A DNA stretch of 47,793 nt from Nemertoderma westbladi (taxonomy: Eukaryota > Xenacoelomorpha > Nemertodermatida > Nemertodermatidae): the NCBI GenBank assembly GCA_032718475.1, contig JAUCBJ010008913.1:1-47793 (forward strand). The letters are read 5' to 3'. The notes under the pieces were generated by a model. The model was not told the origin of the DNA. It ran no database searches and was given only the letters and a program-made list of their open reading frames with translations. Shown in pieces: positions 23,176-32,940 of the stretch (its first letter is position 1; each line of letters opens with the position of its first letter). Both the position numbers and the translations under genes were made by a program.

Positions 23176-24663
23176 CTACACGCTGTATGTAGAGGATGAA
23201 GTTGTTCCCCCAGTACCCGTCCAGTTTGTGTGGTGGAACGTTCCGGGCTGGGCCTCCAACTCGTAGGTGTGGGCACCAAAGTAGTCGCGTTGAGCCTGGA
23301 TCAGGTTGGCAGGGAGGCTGGGGTTCCGGAATCCATCGTAGAAGGACAACGCGGAAGAGAAACACGGAATCGGGATCCCGAGAGTGAAAGCAGAAGAAAC
23401 AACGCGACGCCACGATGGTTGACATCGGTGGATCGCATCCATGAAGAAATCATCGAGGAGTAATGATGAGAGATCGGGGTTGTTTGTGAAAGCCTCTTTG
23501 ATTCGTCCCAAGAAGATACTCCGGATGATACAACCCCCTCGCCACATAAGAGCGACTCCTCCGTAGTTTAGATCCCATTGGTTGCTACGGGCGGCCTCCC
23601 GTAGCAACATGTACCCCTGTGTGTAAGAGATAATCTTGGAGGCGTAGAGAGCTAGTCGGACGTTCTCAATAAATTCAGTGCGTTCAGCGCCAACCATTCC
23701 CAGACTTCCTTTCCCCCCGCCCCCTGACTGCCCCCCAGGCCCCTTGAGCTGCTTACTCGCTACAACTCTCTCCGGTTTTAACGCAGACAGACACCTCGCG
23801 AACACCGACTCCCCTATCAAGGTCACTGGTATTCCCAGATCCAAAGAGGATATCGCGGTCCACTTTCCCGTTCCCTTCTGTCCCGCACTATCACGGATTT
23901 TCTCCACTAAATATTCCCCATCAACATCTTTGTACTTCAAGATATTTGCAGTTATTTCTATCAGATAAGAATCCAATTCACCTTTATTCCACTCCTGGAA
24001 AATTTCGCTCATTTCCTCACAGTCCAATCCAACAGCCTGCTTTAGCACGTGGTAAGCCTCACCTATCAGCTGCATATCCCCGTACTCAATACCATTGTGT
24101 ACCATCTTAACATAATGTCCCGCCCCGTCCTGTCCCACCCAATCGCAGCATGGGACTCCTCCATCAACCTTAGCGGCAATCGATTGGAATATCGGTTTAA
24201 TGTGCGACCAAGCCTCGGGGTCACCTCCCGGCATTAGTGACGGCCCGTATCTAGCACCCTCCTCCCCACCACTAACACCGCTCCCGACATACAGTAAACC
24301 AACCTCCCGCAACGCCTTGCACCGTCGTTGCGTATCGGTATAATCGGTATTCCCTCCATCTATAATTATATCTCCTCTTTCCAACAACGGGATGAGTTTA
24401 TCAATAAACATATCAACCGGTGGTCCTGCCTTCACTAACATCATAACACGTCGCGGTTTTTTCAGCATTTTTACCATCTCCTCAAGAGAGTACGCCGGCA
24501 CAACACGTGTCCCCTTGGCCTGCTCGTTCATAAACTTTGTTACCTTTTCGGTGCTGCGATTGTAGGCGCAGACAACAAATCCATGATCGTTCATGTTTAA
24601 GATTATATTTTGGCCCATTACAGCCAGTCCTATCAGGGCGATGTCGGCCACATGTTCACTCAT
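23176..24663 (-). CDS. PGD: 6-phosphogluconate dehydrogenase, decarboxylating (intact, single exon)
   Basis: 495 residues plus stop. It catalyses NADP-dependent oxidative decarboxylation of 6-phosphogluconate to ribulose 5-phosphate, the third oxidative step of the cytosolic pentose phosphate pathway, and acts as a dimer. Visible motifs: Rossmann fingerprint GLAVMGQN (12-19) with NRS at 35-37; GSGVSGGEEGARYGPSLMPG (127-146); catalytic block HYVKMVHNGIEYG (183-195) with Lys186 and Glu193; RDSAGQKGTGKW (257-268); MWRGGCIIRS (373-382); RDYFGAHTYE (459-468). The family is usually about 480-485 residues; the excess is a Gly-rich insertion at about 308-323 in the all-helical domain. No frameshift or stop occurs, so it looks functional. 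Vertebrate PGD genes have many introns and this copy has none; there is no polyA tail or flanking duplication, so a recent retrocopy is not supported. Confidence 0.95.
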   Translation of the reverse strand: MSEHVADIALIGLAVMGQNIILNMNDHGFVVCAYNRSTEKVTKFMNEQAKGTRVVPAYSLEEMVKMLKKPRRVMMLVKAGPPVDMFIDKLIPLLERGDIIIDGGNTDYTDTQRRCKALREVGLLYVGSGVSGGEEGARYGPSLMPGGDPEAWSHIKPIFQSIAAKVDGGVPCCDWVGQDGAGHYVKMVHNGIEYGDMQLIGEAYHVLKQAVGLDCEEMSEIFQEWNKGELDSYLIEITANILKYKDVDGEYLVEKIRDSAGQKGTGKWTAISSLDLGIPVTLIGESVFARCLSALKPERVVASKQLKGPGGQSGGGGKGSLGMVGAERTEFIENVRLALYASKIISYTQGYMLLREAARSNQWDLNYGGVALMWRGGCIIRSIFLGRIKEAFTNNPDLSSLLLDDFFMDAIHRCQPSWRRVVSSAFTLGIPIPCFSSALSFYDGFRNPSLPANLIQAQRDYFGAHTYELEAQPGTFHHTNWTGTGGTTSSSTYSV

Positions 24664-26596
24664 GTTGCTTTGTTCACTTTTTCACACGTAGTAGCATAAA
24701 CATATCATTGTACACTATACACTTTATACAGTTGTCAAATTATATGTAATAATACTGTAAAGCTGAGATATTCCTACATGTTCACACTGTATATGAACCA
24801 GGATTCGTAGGCCTATACTGTATGAATCAGTAAATATTACAAACTAATGTATTTGACATACCCAAATGTGGTTATGTCGAATTATTATCACTATTAATAG
24901 TATTTGTGTATAATGTATTACCTTAAGTAAGTAGGACTTAATTAAAAGTATTAACTTTAGATCTACTAAAATTTATTGATGAGAAACCAACAACAAACCA
25001 AACCAAACAAACAAAAAAAAAACCTACTGTACAGTATGAAACATTTGCACTCCTTAAATAAAAATGGTTACAATACGCAATAAATTAATTAAATAAAATA
25101 TATGATAAATGTGATTAAAAAATTAGTTAGAGTTTTGCTTGGGCGGTGCTGAATGCATTTGGGCGTGTGGCCTGGCGGGGTTGGGAAATGAAGCCCATTT
25201 ATTAAATTAAGTGATAGGATAAGATAATAGGCTAATTAAAGTAATAGGAGAAAAATATACAAACTCTGCGTGATGGTCGTAGTTTCGTAGCTACTGTACA
25301 GTAGTATTGTTCAAATAAAAAAATGATTTGTTTTCCAAGTCTGACGCAGCAACTGCAGTTCAGGTTAAGTACTACACTGTATCAATGTAATTTTATAATG
25401 TGTTTTATTCTATAACAACTCACTGTTAATATAATAACGGCGTTAATTAATGTTGAAGTTATGGGAAAAGCGGGCTACAATATAACAAGTAGATAACAGT
25501 AGGCCTATGTAAATACAGTGTACAGTAGTTATCGCGTTCTCAGTTTTAAATTTATACTAAATTTATACAAAAGTATGTAGAACTACAATAGGTACAGTAC
25601 AATCCAGGTACAGTATGTAGAACTATAGGGGAGTTGTGTGTTACTACAGCATTACAAAGTATTTACATACTGTATCATATGTATTTATTATTACGGCTAC
25701 TTTAGGCCTATTCACAACGTTAAAGCTGCATATTAATAAATAGCCTTTACAAACTACAATAATGTATGAATGTACGTACGATAGGTCAATATTTCTATAC
25801 ACTGCCTGGCGAGCATTCATAACAAAGAAGTATAAAACGGTGTAAATGGACAGTTATACATAGGCCTACAACAGTGACTGTGAGGTGCCAAAATGCACTT
25901 TCGTCAAACAAAACAGAACAAAGGCCGCGTGGGATTGACATATTGTGTAGTGTATGTACTGTACAGTAGTACTCCTGTATTTATAGATTAAATGATTAAA
26001 AGCAATCTTTATTAAACGCAATAAGCCTACACCTACTCTATACACAATCTCCATCAATAACAATATCCATCAATATCCGTCATATATCCTGTATTACATA
26101 ATATATCCTGTATAATATTACAACCCTTCCCGATTCCTGGGACAGTATGCCTATTGCCTATACCGTTAAAAAAAGTTTGCTCTTGGACTTACAAATACAA
26201 TACAATAACGCCCAGGCAGGTGAAAACTACAGTACTGCCTAAGTGAAATCTGCCTAATATTTAATCTGATATGATAGACCTGTAGAAAGATCACAGTTCA
26301 CATATTGTAGTCTGCTTTTAGTTGGGTTCTGTCTAAGACTTCTCGATATGTATTACTTTAAGTATATCCCCCCTGTGCCACTGATACTGTATCTCAAAAG
26401 TTGTAATAACTACTGGATTTACATACTTGTATGTAAAGTAGCACTTTTCAGCGTGATGATCCGAGTGCTTTGTTACACGAACGAACGTAGTTAGTGAAAC
26501 AATTATGTATGTAGTTTTATTCCAAAATTGTAACATTGCGAAATTATTGTATATATATTATAAGTGATAGAAACTGCACAAAATAAATTAGTTGCC
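24664..26596. other. Intergenic, PGD upstream region; no gene seen
   Basis: Contains the presumed PGD promoter next to 24664 (no TATA box obvious). Also present are an A/C-rich low-complexity tract at 24985-25025, many CTGTACAGTA words, and a short partial copy of the ~400-bp dispersed repeat near 25385-25460 (AACAACTCACTGTTAATA, ACGGCGTTAA). No coding frame is convincing. Confidence 0.45.
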
Positions 26597-27000
26597 GTAT
26601 AAATAAATGTAAAAATGACATAAATTATGTTATAAATAAGTTAGCTTATATTTATCGCGGCGTTTGGAGCCATGTTATAATGATATAGCTATAGGCCCTA
26701 CTGGTTATTAATAGCCCCCGCCTACCGGTAGGTAATGCAGTAGGCCTATCTGGCTGTCAGGCAATTAATAATAAAACTATTGCAAACTATTGTATTGTTT
26801 ATGAGGTATTCATGACGGCGTGACTTTACAGTAACGCCGTCGGGACATTATATAATAATAATACGCCGACAATACAATACTAATTGTACAGGCCAATACA
26901 ATACTGTAATGTACTCTAAAGTTGTAAAGTGCTAAATAACAACTCGCTGTTAATACTAACGGCGTTGAGTAATGTTACAATTTTGAAATAAAATTATTAT
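26597..27000 (+). repeat. Unclassified ~400-bp dispersed repeat, copy 2
   Basis: A direct-orientation relative of 21858-22266 with the same ordered words, diverged by substitutions and small indels. It extends from TATAAATAAATGTAAAAATG to GTTACAATTTTGAAATAAAA. No coding capacity. Confidence 0.8.
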
Positions 27001-27429
27001 CGTGCTACCTCGAGCGTTTGCTAAGTCAAAAACGGGAATTAATTATCTTTAAATTACTGAGTTGCGGTGCAGATTTGTCGGCGAAAAGTTAAACATTGAT
27101 GAGCGATGATTTACAGTGTAGGCCTTACAGTACGTAATGTTCAATCATTTGTATCAAGGGTATAAATATCCCCGAAAATACATAAAATGTGTGGCTGCCA
27201 ATTTAGCTAACTGTGTACTGTATAAAGATCTATTTTTTCTGCATTAATTATACTGTAAGTAACTATATATTGTTAAATACACTGCATTTGTATAGAAACT
27301 CGAAATTTTGTAATAAAATACCGACTCTATGCTCTACAGTTGTAGTAGCAGTAGTGTCACTATACAACCCCAAGAGCTGACCTATTTTTAACGATTTAGG
27401 TATTAACAAACTGTGCCAGGATCGTTAAA

Positions 27430-27636
27430 AGTAGGGCTGCTATCAAGGCGTACTATATTATTAGGTCGTGGGGTGGGTGAGGGTGGGGTCGAAGTGTGCT
27501 ACGGCCAAGGCGTATTATATACTGTACAAGGCCATGCCATTGAGTTAACTGGGGGTGGTGACAGGGGGCAAGATTTTCTGTATAACAGAGATTTCCCTCT
27601 GTTATTACAATTTATGAATAAAATACGCTTTGGTAA
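27430..27636 (+). repeat. Dispersed repeat, copy 1 (left part, split by a DNA transposon)
   Basis: Matches the reverse complement of about 30740-30935: shared CAAGGCCATGCCAT, GAGTTAACTGGGGG, GGCAAGATTTTCT, AACAGAGATTTCC, TTACAATTTATGA and AAAATACGCTTTG. The match resumes at 28626 after the transposon at 27637-28625 (GACTGTATT). The family is not identified. Confidence 0.75.
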
Positions 27637-28625
27637 GGGGCCGTCCATAAATGACGTCACGCAGAGTAGGGGGGGGGGAGGGGGTCAGAGATTTTGTGAC
27701 GAATTGGGACAAGGGGGGGGGGGGGGGGGGGGGGGGGTTGTCGATTTTGTGATGTCACGAATCCGAATATTCTACTAGTTGTGCAAATCAATTATTTTGT
27801 ACTTTTACAGTAAAAAGTTTTAAAATGTGAATTATAAGCTGTCTCTCACCCTAGTTTCCACTTAACTACACTAAACTACTAAACGGTCCCTAAACTACTG
27901 GCTGACTGGTAGGTACTGGCCTAGGTAGATGTTTATTAGAACATGTAGATGTTTATTTCAAGTGATTCCTTCCAGATTTATCCCTCCACCTATTCCAATA
28001 TCACAAAGTGATACTGGACTGAAATGTCCTGAACAATCTTCCGTCTCAACCCATAACTTTTCATCACTCTTTGTCAATCTAGCTTTGGGTACGACCATTT
28101 TGACGCTCCTACCTCGTCCTACAACCGCCTTCAAGGCTATTCCATACGATTTGTATTGTCCCTCAATAATATCAAAGCTTAGTGAACGCATCTGCGAAAC
28201 GTGCAGCATTTATTTCGCATCGAAGGTTTTGTTAAAACAACATATTCATGTCCATGGAGGAGCGGAACACGACAACGCGTGCTTGGATGAAGAGAACAAA
28301 GAACAGGCAGATCCAGCCCTACTTCAAACCAACCGAGCGATATCCATTATATCTATCGAGGAACACTTCAACCACCCTTGGGAGGAAATTACTATTTAAT
28401 ATTAATTGCTATTGCTAATTATATTTTATTGATTATTGCTATTGATAAAAAACTAATTAGTATTAATTATTAATTACAGTATAATGTTAATAATAATTTT
28501 TTCTGAGCGTGATGTGATATAGGGGAGGGGGGGGGTGTCAACAATTTTGTGACGAATTGTGACAGAAGGGGGGGAGGGGGTAAAAAATAGCCAAAAAATG
28601 CGTGACGTCATTAATGGACGGCCCC
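27637..28625. mobile_element. PIF/Harbinger-like DNA transposon, non-autonomous (989 bp)
   Basis: Terminal inverted repeats begin GGGGCCGTCCAT at 27637 and mirror ATGGACGGCCCC at 28614-28625; the match continues through TGACGTCACGCA. Target duplication TAA at 27634-27636 and 28626-28628 fits the TWA preference of PIF/Harbinger elements. Subterminal regions carry long G runs and repeated TTTTGTGACGAATTG. An empty-site relative at ~30.75 kb confirms both borders. No full transposase is present. Confidence 0.8.
27929..28399 (+). CDS. Open frame with a C2H2-like finger inside the DNA transposon
   Basis: 156 codons lying wholly within the 27637-28625 element. The N-terminal half is rich in Pro and Ser. 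Near the middle, ICETCSIYFASKVLLKQHIH plus VH fits a CxxC-x12-HxxxH zinc finger, and an acidic stretch follows. It is probably a remnant of an element-encoded protein rather than a host gene. No DDE catalytic motif is visible. The start codon is uncertain; an earlier exon or frameshifted part may be missing. Confidence 0.45.
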   Translation: MFIRTCRCLFQVIPSRFIPPPIPISQSDTGLKCPEQSSVSTHNFSSLFVNLALGTTILTLLPRPTTAFKAIPYDLYCPSIISKLSERICETCSIYFASKVLLKQHIHVHGGAEHDNACLDEENKEQADPALLQTNRAISIISIEEHFNHPWEEITI

Positions 28626-28639
28626 TAAGACTGTATTAG

Positions 28640-29660
28640 TAATTGTAATTAATGTATCTTATGTTAACTTTCAAATTATGATAAATAAATTATGTGTAAA
28701 TAAATTATTATTGTGTACAATAAATATTGCCAAATATTAATAAATTATATTACATTCAATTATGAAATGCAGCAATATTTGATCGTATTTTTTGGAATTG
28801 GTACATTAATTCACCACGTTGGTTTTCATATGAAAGATATGTAAAACTCTAACTAGCAACAGATCACTTTGTATTATAACTGAGTTCTTTATAAGACTGT
28901 AAGACTTATTGTAAAATTTAAATAATAGTTCACAAAATGGGGAACAGACAAGTCGACATTTTAATAGAGGCCGTGTAGCCGAGATTTGGTGAGAATTAGC
29001 GCAGTCTGATACTTTTACAATACCCAGGCTTATTTTATTTTATTATCAGGCACTTTATGTTATTAGCCTACTTTATTATACATGTATATTATCATTTAGT
29101 ATCATGTATATTATGATTTCCAACCCAATATTCCCCAGCGTGAAAACACATTGAGACGAGGCACTGAAACTCGCCATTTAGTGGAATGACGGGAATCATC
29201 CGCGGACAATACACGATCATCTAGACAATAAACGACTCCCCACCACCAAGACATTTCACCATTATGGCTAACATCGACTTAGCTAATTCATCCGGATAGT
29301 TTGCAGCTCGTCAAAATATATAACCACAATGATAACGTAGGACTGGCTTAACTTTACTTTACTCTTTTCTTTTTTTCTACTTTTCTCTTCGTTTAAAACA
29401 ACACAATTGCGACGTTTGGGTTCCAGGGATTTAAACTACAATAAATAAAGGCCTTATCATCTCGAGTTGAGACCTTTGATGTCAATCGCTGATTATATGG
29501 GTACTCGGCACTTGGAATGTCATCGCGGTGTCTTATGCATGCCGATGCCGAAGGCCGACCAATCGCATAATATCGAACGGCTCTGATAATGTCATCGTTC
29601 GAATACTTTCAGTCTCCTAATTAACGCCTTATTAACTCCCATGTTTCGCATTATTATCTC
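28640..29660. other. Intergenic, no gene seen
   Basis: AT-rich to about 29100. Composition then becomes more balanced, with CpG and a CCAAT word near 29559, approaching the candidate gene at 29755. No open frame of interest on either strand. Confidence 0.4.
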
Positions 29661-29675
29661 ATCGTGATGTCCCGG

Positions 29676-29684
29676 TGTCTTATA
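29676..29684 (+). promoter_or_regulatory. Possible TATA box for the candidate gene at 29755
   Basis: CTTATAAGCG lies about 75 bases upstream of the ATG at 29755, with a CCAAT word about 120 bases further upstream. The spacing allows a short 5' untranslated region. Supported only by sequence resemblance and position. Confidence 0.3.
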
Positions 29685-29754
29685 AGCGTAGTTAACTGAC
29701 CAACGGCATCATCCAAAAGATTTTTCTTGTTGTGTTTGAAAACTCTATACAACA

Positions 29755-29826
29755 ATGCAAAGGAAATCTCAGTTCTTAGATAAACTGAGAATTCTAAACT
29801 CAACTCAATTTGCGTCGGTTTTAAAG
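29755..29826 (+). CDS. Candidate gene of unknown function, exon 1
   Basis: Twenty-four codons from ATG, beginning MQRKSQFLDKLRILN and ending TTAAAG|GTAAAA, a plausible donor in phase 0. The residues are basic and helical in character, with no signal peptide. An upstream TATA-like word supports a transcription start nearby. The peptide resembles nothing I recognise. Joined to 30050-30355 it would give a 125-residue basic protein. Support is structural only. Confidence 0.35.
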
Positions 29827-30049
29827 GTAAAATAAGGATGAACAGAAATTAACAAATGAATGAAGACCGTGATTAACGTTCGACTGTTCGAGTATTGTAT
29901 ATTAAGTGGCAGAGTGGAAGAGGTGTATCACTTGATAACAAATAGGCTAATAAATCTGTAAATAAAACCCGACAATTTTTGACCTGCTTCTATTAGTACT
30001 GTAGTATATGAATTCCTTGACTGAACCGAGAACGTCCTGACCTGAACAG

Positions 30050-30355
30050 AGTCTGAGAATGCAACAAAAAGATCTATATTGGAAGATCTCCTCTCCTCAG
30101 CACCCGATCCACTGGTTGGTTGAGGCGGCGGATCCGGTGTTGGGACTTGGGACGACGCTCACAAGGATAATGGTCAAACTGATGGCGGAACAGCGGGTCG
30201 AGGTTTACCCCGAACCGTTACCCTTACCATCTCGACGTCATCCGGTCAATGTTTATAGAAATAACAGTATCAGTAGTTGGCGTGAATTCTACTTAAAAAC
30301 TCGACATTTTAACGCGGAGCCGGAGATCCATACTGATACTACCATAGCCAGATAG
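30050..30355 (+). CDS. Candidate gene of unknown function, exon 2
   Basis: 101 codons and a stop, entered from an acceptor CCTGAACAG in the same phase as the 29826 donor (223-base intron). It also opens from its own ATG at 30059. Base composition is richer in GC than the surroundings, with coding-like third positions in the first two thirds. Landmarks: DLYWKISSPQHPIHWLVEAA, LGLGTTLTRIMVKLM, then a Pro-rich VYPEPLPLPSRRHP. No recognised domain. The pyrimidine tract before the acceptor is weak, so the splice join is an inference; a single-exon gene from 30059 or no gene at all remain possible. Confidence 0.4.
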   Translation, partial: SLRMQQKDLYWKISSPQHPIHWLVEAADPVLGLGTTLTRIMVKLMAEQRVEVYPEPLPLPSRRHPVNVYRNNSISSWREFYLKTRHFNAEPEIHTDTTIAR

Positions 30356-30734
30356 CTGCATAGTGGGTTCGGATACCGCACCGGTGGTAGGCGGAATACT
30401 GGAATACGGAACACTGAGTACTCTCCACTCCAGTTTACTTGGCATTTCGGTATAGCGCACCACTTTTTCCCCATTTTAAATAATATTATTATTAAAAGAT
30501 AGAGAAACTCATGATTAAACAAACGCTAGGTATTACTACAATGATCAGATGATTACAGAATTGCTAATTTTTGGGTAGGCTTATTTACTTTTGACTGTAG
30601 TCTACCAGAATACGTGTAATATAGTAATACACTAATAGTGCCCTTGGGATTGTCATTTCAGTAATTCCAATTCAGTACGTACGGGTATTTATAAAATGAC
30701 ATTCTGAATGGTAAATTATCCCATAATTTAAAAC

Positions 30735-30935
30735 TAACAAGACACAAATACAGTCATACAAAGCGTATTTTAGTCATAAATTGTAATGACATAAGGAAAT
30801 CTCTGTTATAAAGCTTAAGAAAATCTTGCCTCCAGTCACTGCCCCCAGTTAACTCGATGGCATGGCCTTGTATAGGGCCAATACAATATAGTACACCTTG
30901 CTGCCTTGGCTGCTATACTTTGTCAATCAGTCAAT
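30735..30935 (-). repeat. Dispersed repeat, copy 2 (unoccupied site)
   Basis: The inverted relative of 27430-27636 plus 28626 onward. Where copy 1 carries the 989-bp transposon, this copy reads straight through ACGCTTTGTATGACTGTATT on the minus strand. It is therefore a paralogous empty site. Confidence 0.75.
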
Positions 30936-31680
30936 GACAACCCCACATTATTAGCGGGAAATTTAAAATATTTTCAAGAGTAAACCTGTTATTGAGAACT
31001 CGTCCATTATGCATTAGCCTGACAGGTTCTTTGGCAACCGTATCTTTTAGTTTAGTTGTTTTTTTGTTTTTTTACTGTTTTATTATTACTGTAATAACTA
31101 TTAGCACTTTCTCCTGATTGGTTGTAATTTGATTTACAAACAATCAGAGAATAGGCCTAGTGTGATTAGTTGTTTGTTGTTATAAGAGCAGAAGTGAGAA
31201 GAGTGCTAAGCTGCTAAGTACTGAAGTATAGTGTTGAACTGGTAGGCCTACCACCAGACCACCGCAGCTCACTGCTCACCGCGGTACCGGTACCGCTACC
31301 GGTATCGATGTCTGTATCAGATCATGCTGTGACTGTCTGTGTATCTATTATCAGATTATCGTTTATAGGCCTGTCAGCCTGTAGGCAGGTAGGCCTATTG
31401 CAGTAGGCCTATTGCAGTATTGTTATTTTAAAAGACATTATACCGGCTATACCACTGTCAGACTGTACCCGTACCTACCGCAGTACTGGTAGGCCTACCG
31501 TCTGACCGGTACTGTTATTAATATATTGATGCTGGAGGCCGGTATCGGTATATATTCAATATTGGAGTGGATGATTAACCTACTGCCTACCCCCCCCGTC
31601 CCATGCGCGTACCGGTACTACAGTACTATCCAGCTATCATCCATTGAATTGAATTAATTCGCGATCCAGTCAGTCCAGCA
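30936..31680. other. Upstream region of the C9orf85 homologue
   Basis: No gene seen. It is dense in GGCCTA, TACCGGTA and related palindromic words, especially 31230-31620. It should hold the promoter of the gene at 31718, but no TATA box is clear. Confidence 0.4.
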
Positions 31681-31717
31681 GTCCTTGCAGTCACTGTCAG
31701 ACTGCTGGTGCTGCAGT

Positions 31718-32038
31718 ATGAGCAGCCAACGTGGGAACTCTGTGAAAGATCGCGCACCCCGGCACCCGAATCGAGTTGTCTATCGTGCCGATAAACACGG
31801 TCTGTGCAAGGAACGCAGTACGGCACTAAAGGGCTTAGAGTTCCCAGGTGTGTGTACTCGATGCAAAGAGCAACTGAGTTGGAAGGTTTCTTACGATAAA
31901 TACAAACCATTAACTGGCGCCCCTAGAAAGTGTGTTAGATGTGAGGGAAAGACAGTAACTCGTGCCTATTACTCAGCGTGTTTGCCTTGTGGAGAAAGTC
32001 TTAATATATGTTGCAAATGTCTTCAACTAATGTCCTAG
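31718..32038 (+). CDS. C9orf85: C9orf85 homologue (small cysteine-rich DUF2039-type protein)
   Basis: 106 residues from the second in-frame ATG. This start (MSSQRGN) matches the conserved N terminus of the family, unlike the ATG 33 bases upstream. Conserved landmarks are VCTRCKEQLSWKVSYDKYKP and KCVRCEGKTV. Four CxxC pairs (46-49, 72-75, 88-91, 98-101) suggest zinc binding. Function in animals is poorly defined. The reading frame is one exon and stops five residues after the last CxxC. Vertebrate proteins continue with an acidic tail, so either the tail is naturally absent, or a 3' exon is missed, or this copy is 3'-truncated. No clear donor is visible at the end. Confidence 0.85.
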   Translation: MSSQRGNSVKDRAPRHPNRVVYRADKHGLCKERSTALKGLEFPGVCTRCKEQLSWKVSYDKYKPLTGAPRKCVRCEGKTVTRAYYSACLPCGESLNICCKCLQLMS

Positions 32039-32239
32039 ATTGCAACGGTAGTGGCAACAATCAGACAATCTAATGCCCTACTGATATGTAATGCAGTAAT
32101 ATATGTACGGTGCCTTTCAGAAAGGCTCTCAAGCCTGAAAGATGGACTGGCTGACTGGGAGCGGTTTACGCAAATTCTGTTATATCTGTATATTGTACGC
32201 AAATTATGATATATTGTACGTAATACGTAAATAGGTTTT

Positions 32240-32740
32240 GTTACTTTTTTTAAAAAATATTTTAGAACATTTGTCTATTCATTTTTTTATTAATTTTGTT
32301 CTAGAACAAATAGTTGTTGTTCTAGAACAAAATTATTTATGTTTTTTGTTGTTATCAAGGCTAGTTATCAAAAGTTAGGTATCTAAGTTATCAAAACTTT
32401 TTTAAAAATGTTCTTGAACATATAGGCCCAGTCTATTCATTTTTGTATAAAGTAATGTTCTAGAACAATCAACAAATATTTTTGTTCTAGAACATTTGTT
32501 TTTTTTATATTTGTTTATTTGATTAGTTTTAAAAACAATTAAAAACAACTACAAATTTCCATTGTATATTACTGTAATATTAAATATGTGATACAATGAA
32601 AACATACCGGTACAAAAAATTAACAAATTAACTAGTTTTTTTTATGTTCTAGAACAACATTTTTATATTAAATGATTAGATAATATGTTCTAGAATATTT
32701 TTTTTACAAAGGTAACAAAAACTAGCTATTATAAAAAATT
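32240..32740. repeat. Cluster of GTTCTAGAAC palindromes in repeated modules
   Basis: Five perfect GTTCTAGAAC decamers occur here (pairs near 32299-32330 and 32458-32497, one near 32645), within modules that begin TCTATTCATTTTT. Similar modules recur at 33245-33312 and inverted at 33400-33500 inside the fold-back element, so this looks like a diverged relative of that element's centre. No coding sequence. Confidence 0.65.
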
Positions 32741-32940
32741 TGAGGGTGGTGTGCCCAAAACACAGTAGTACTATACACTGATATAGTCTTTCGTCGCCAG
32801 GGTTTATTAACTCTGGAATATTATTTGCACACATCAAGCGTGCCACTTTTATTTCATCTAATCATATCATATGAGAGTAGCTTGGAAACAGTAAATTGCA
32901 GTTCTGGAATTTAAATGTCTTAAGTATTAGAGTGTCTAGG

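Noticed and set aside
23168-24237. Several plus- and minus-strand frames within PGD
   Set aside because: Out-of-frame shadows of an intact, strongly conserved enzyme gene.
23176-24663. PGD as a processed pseudogene
   Set aside because: Full length with all catalytic residues, no frameshift, no polyA tract and no flanking duplication.
27413-27778. 121-codon plus-strand frame rich in Gly
   Set aside because: Spans a dispersed repeat, a transposon terminus and poly-G runs; the Gly content comes from homopolymers.
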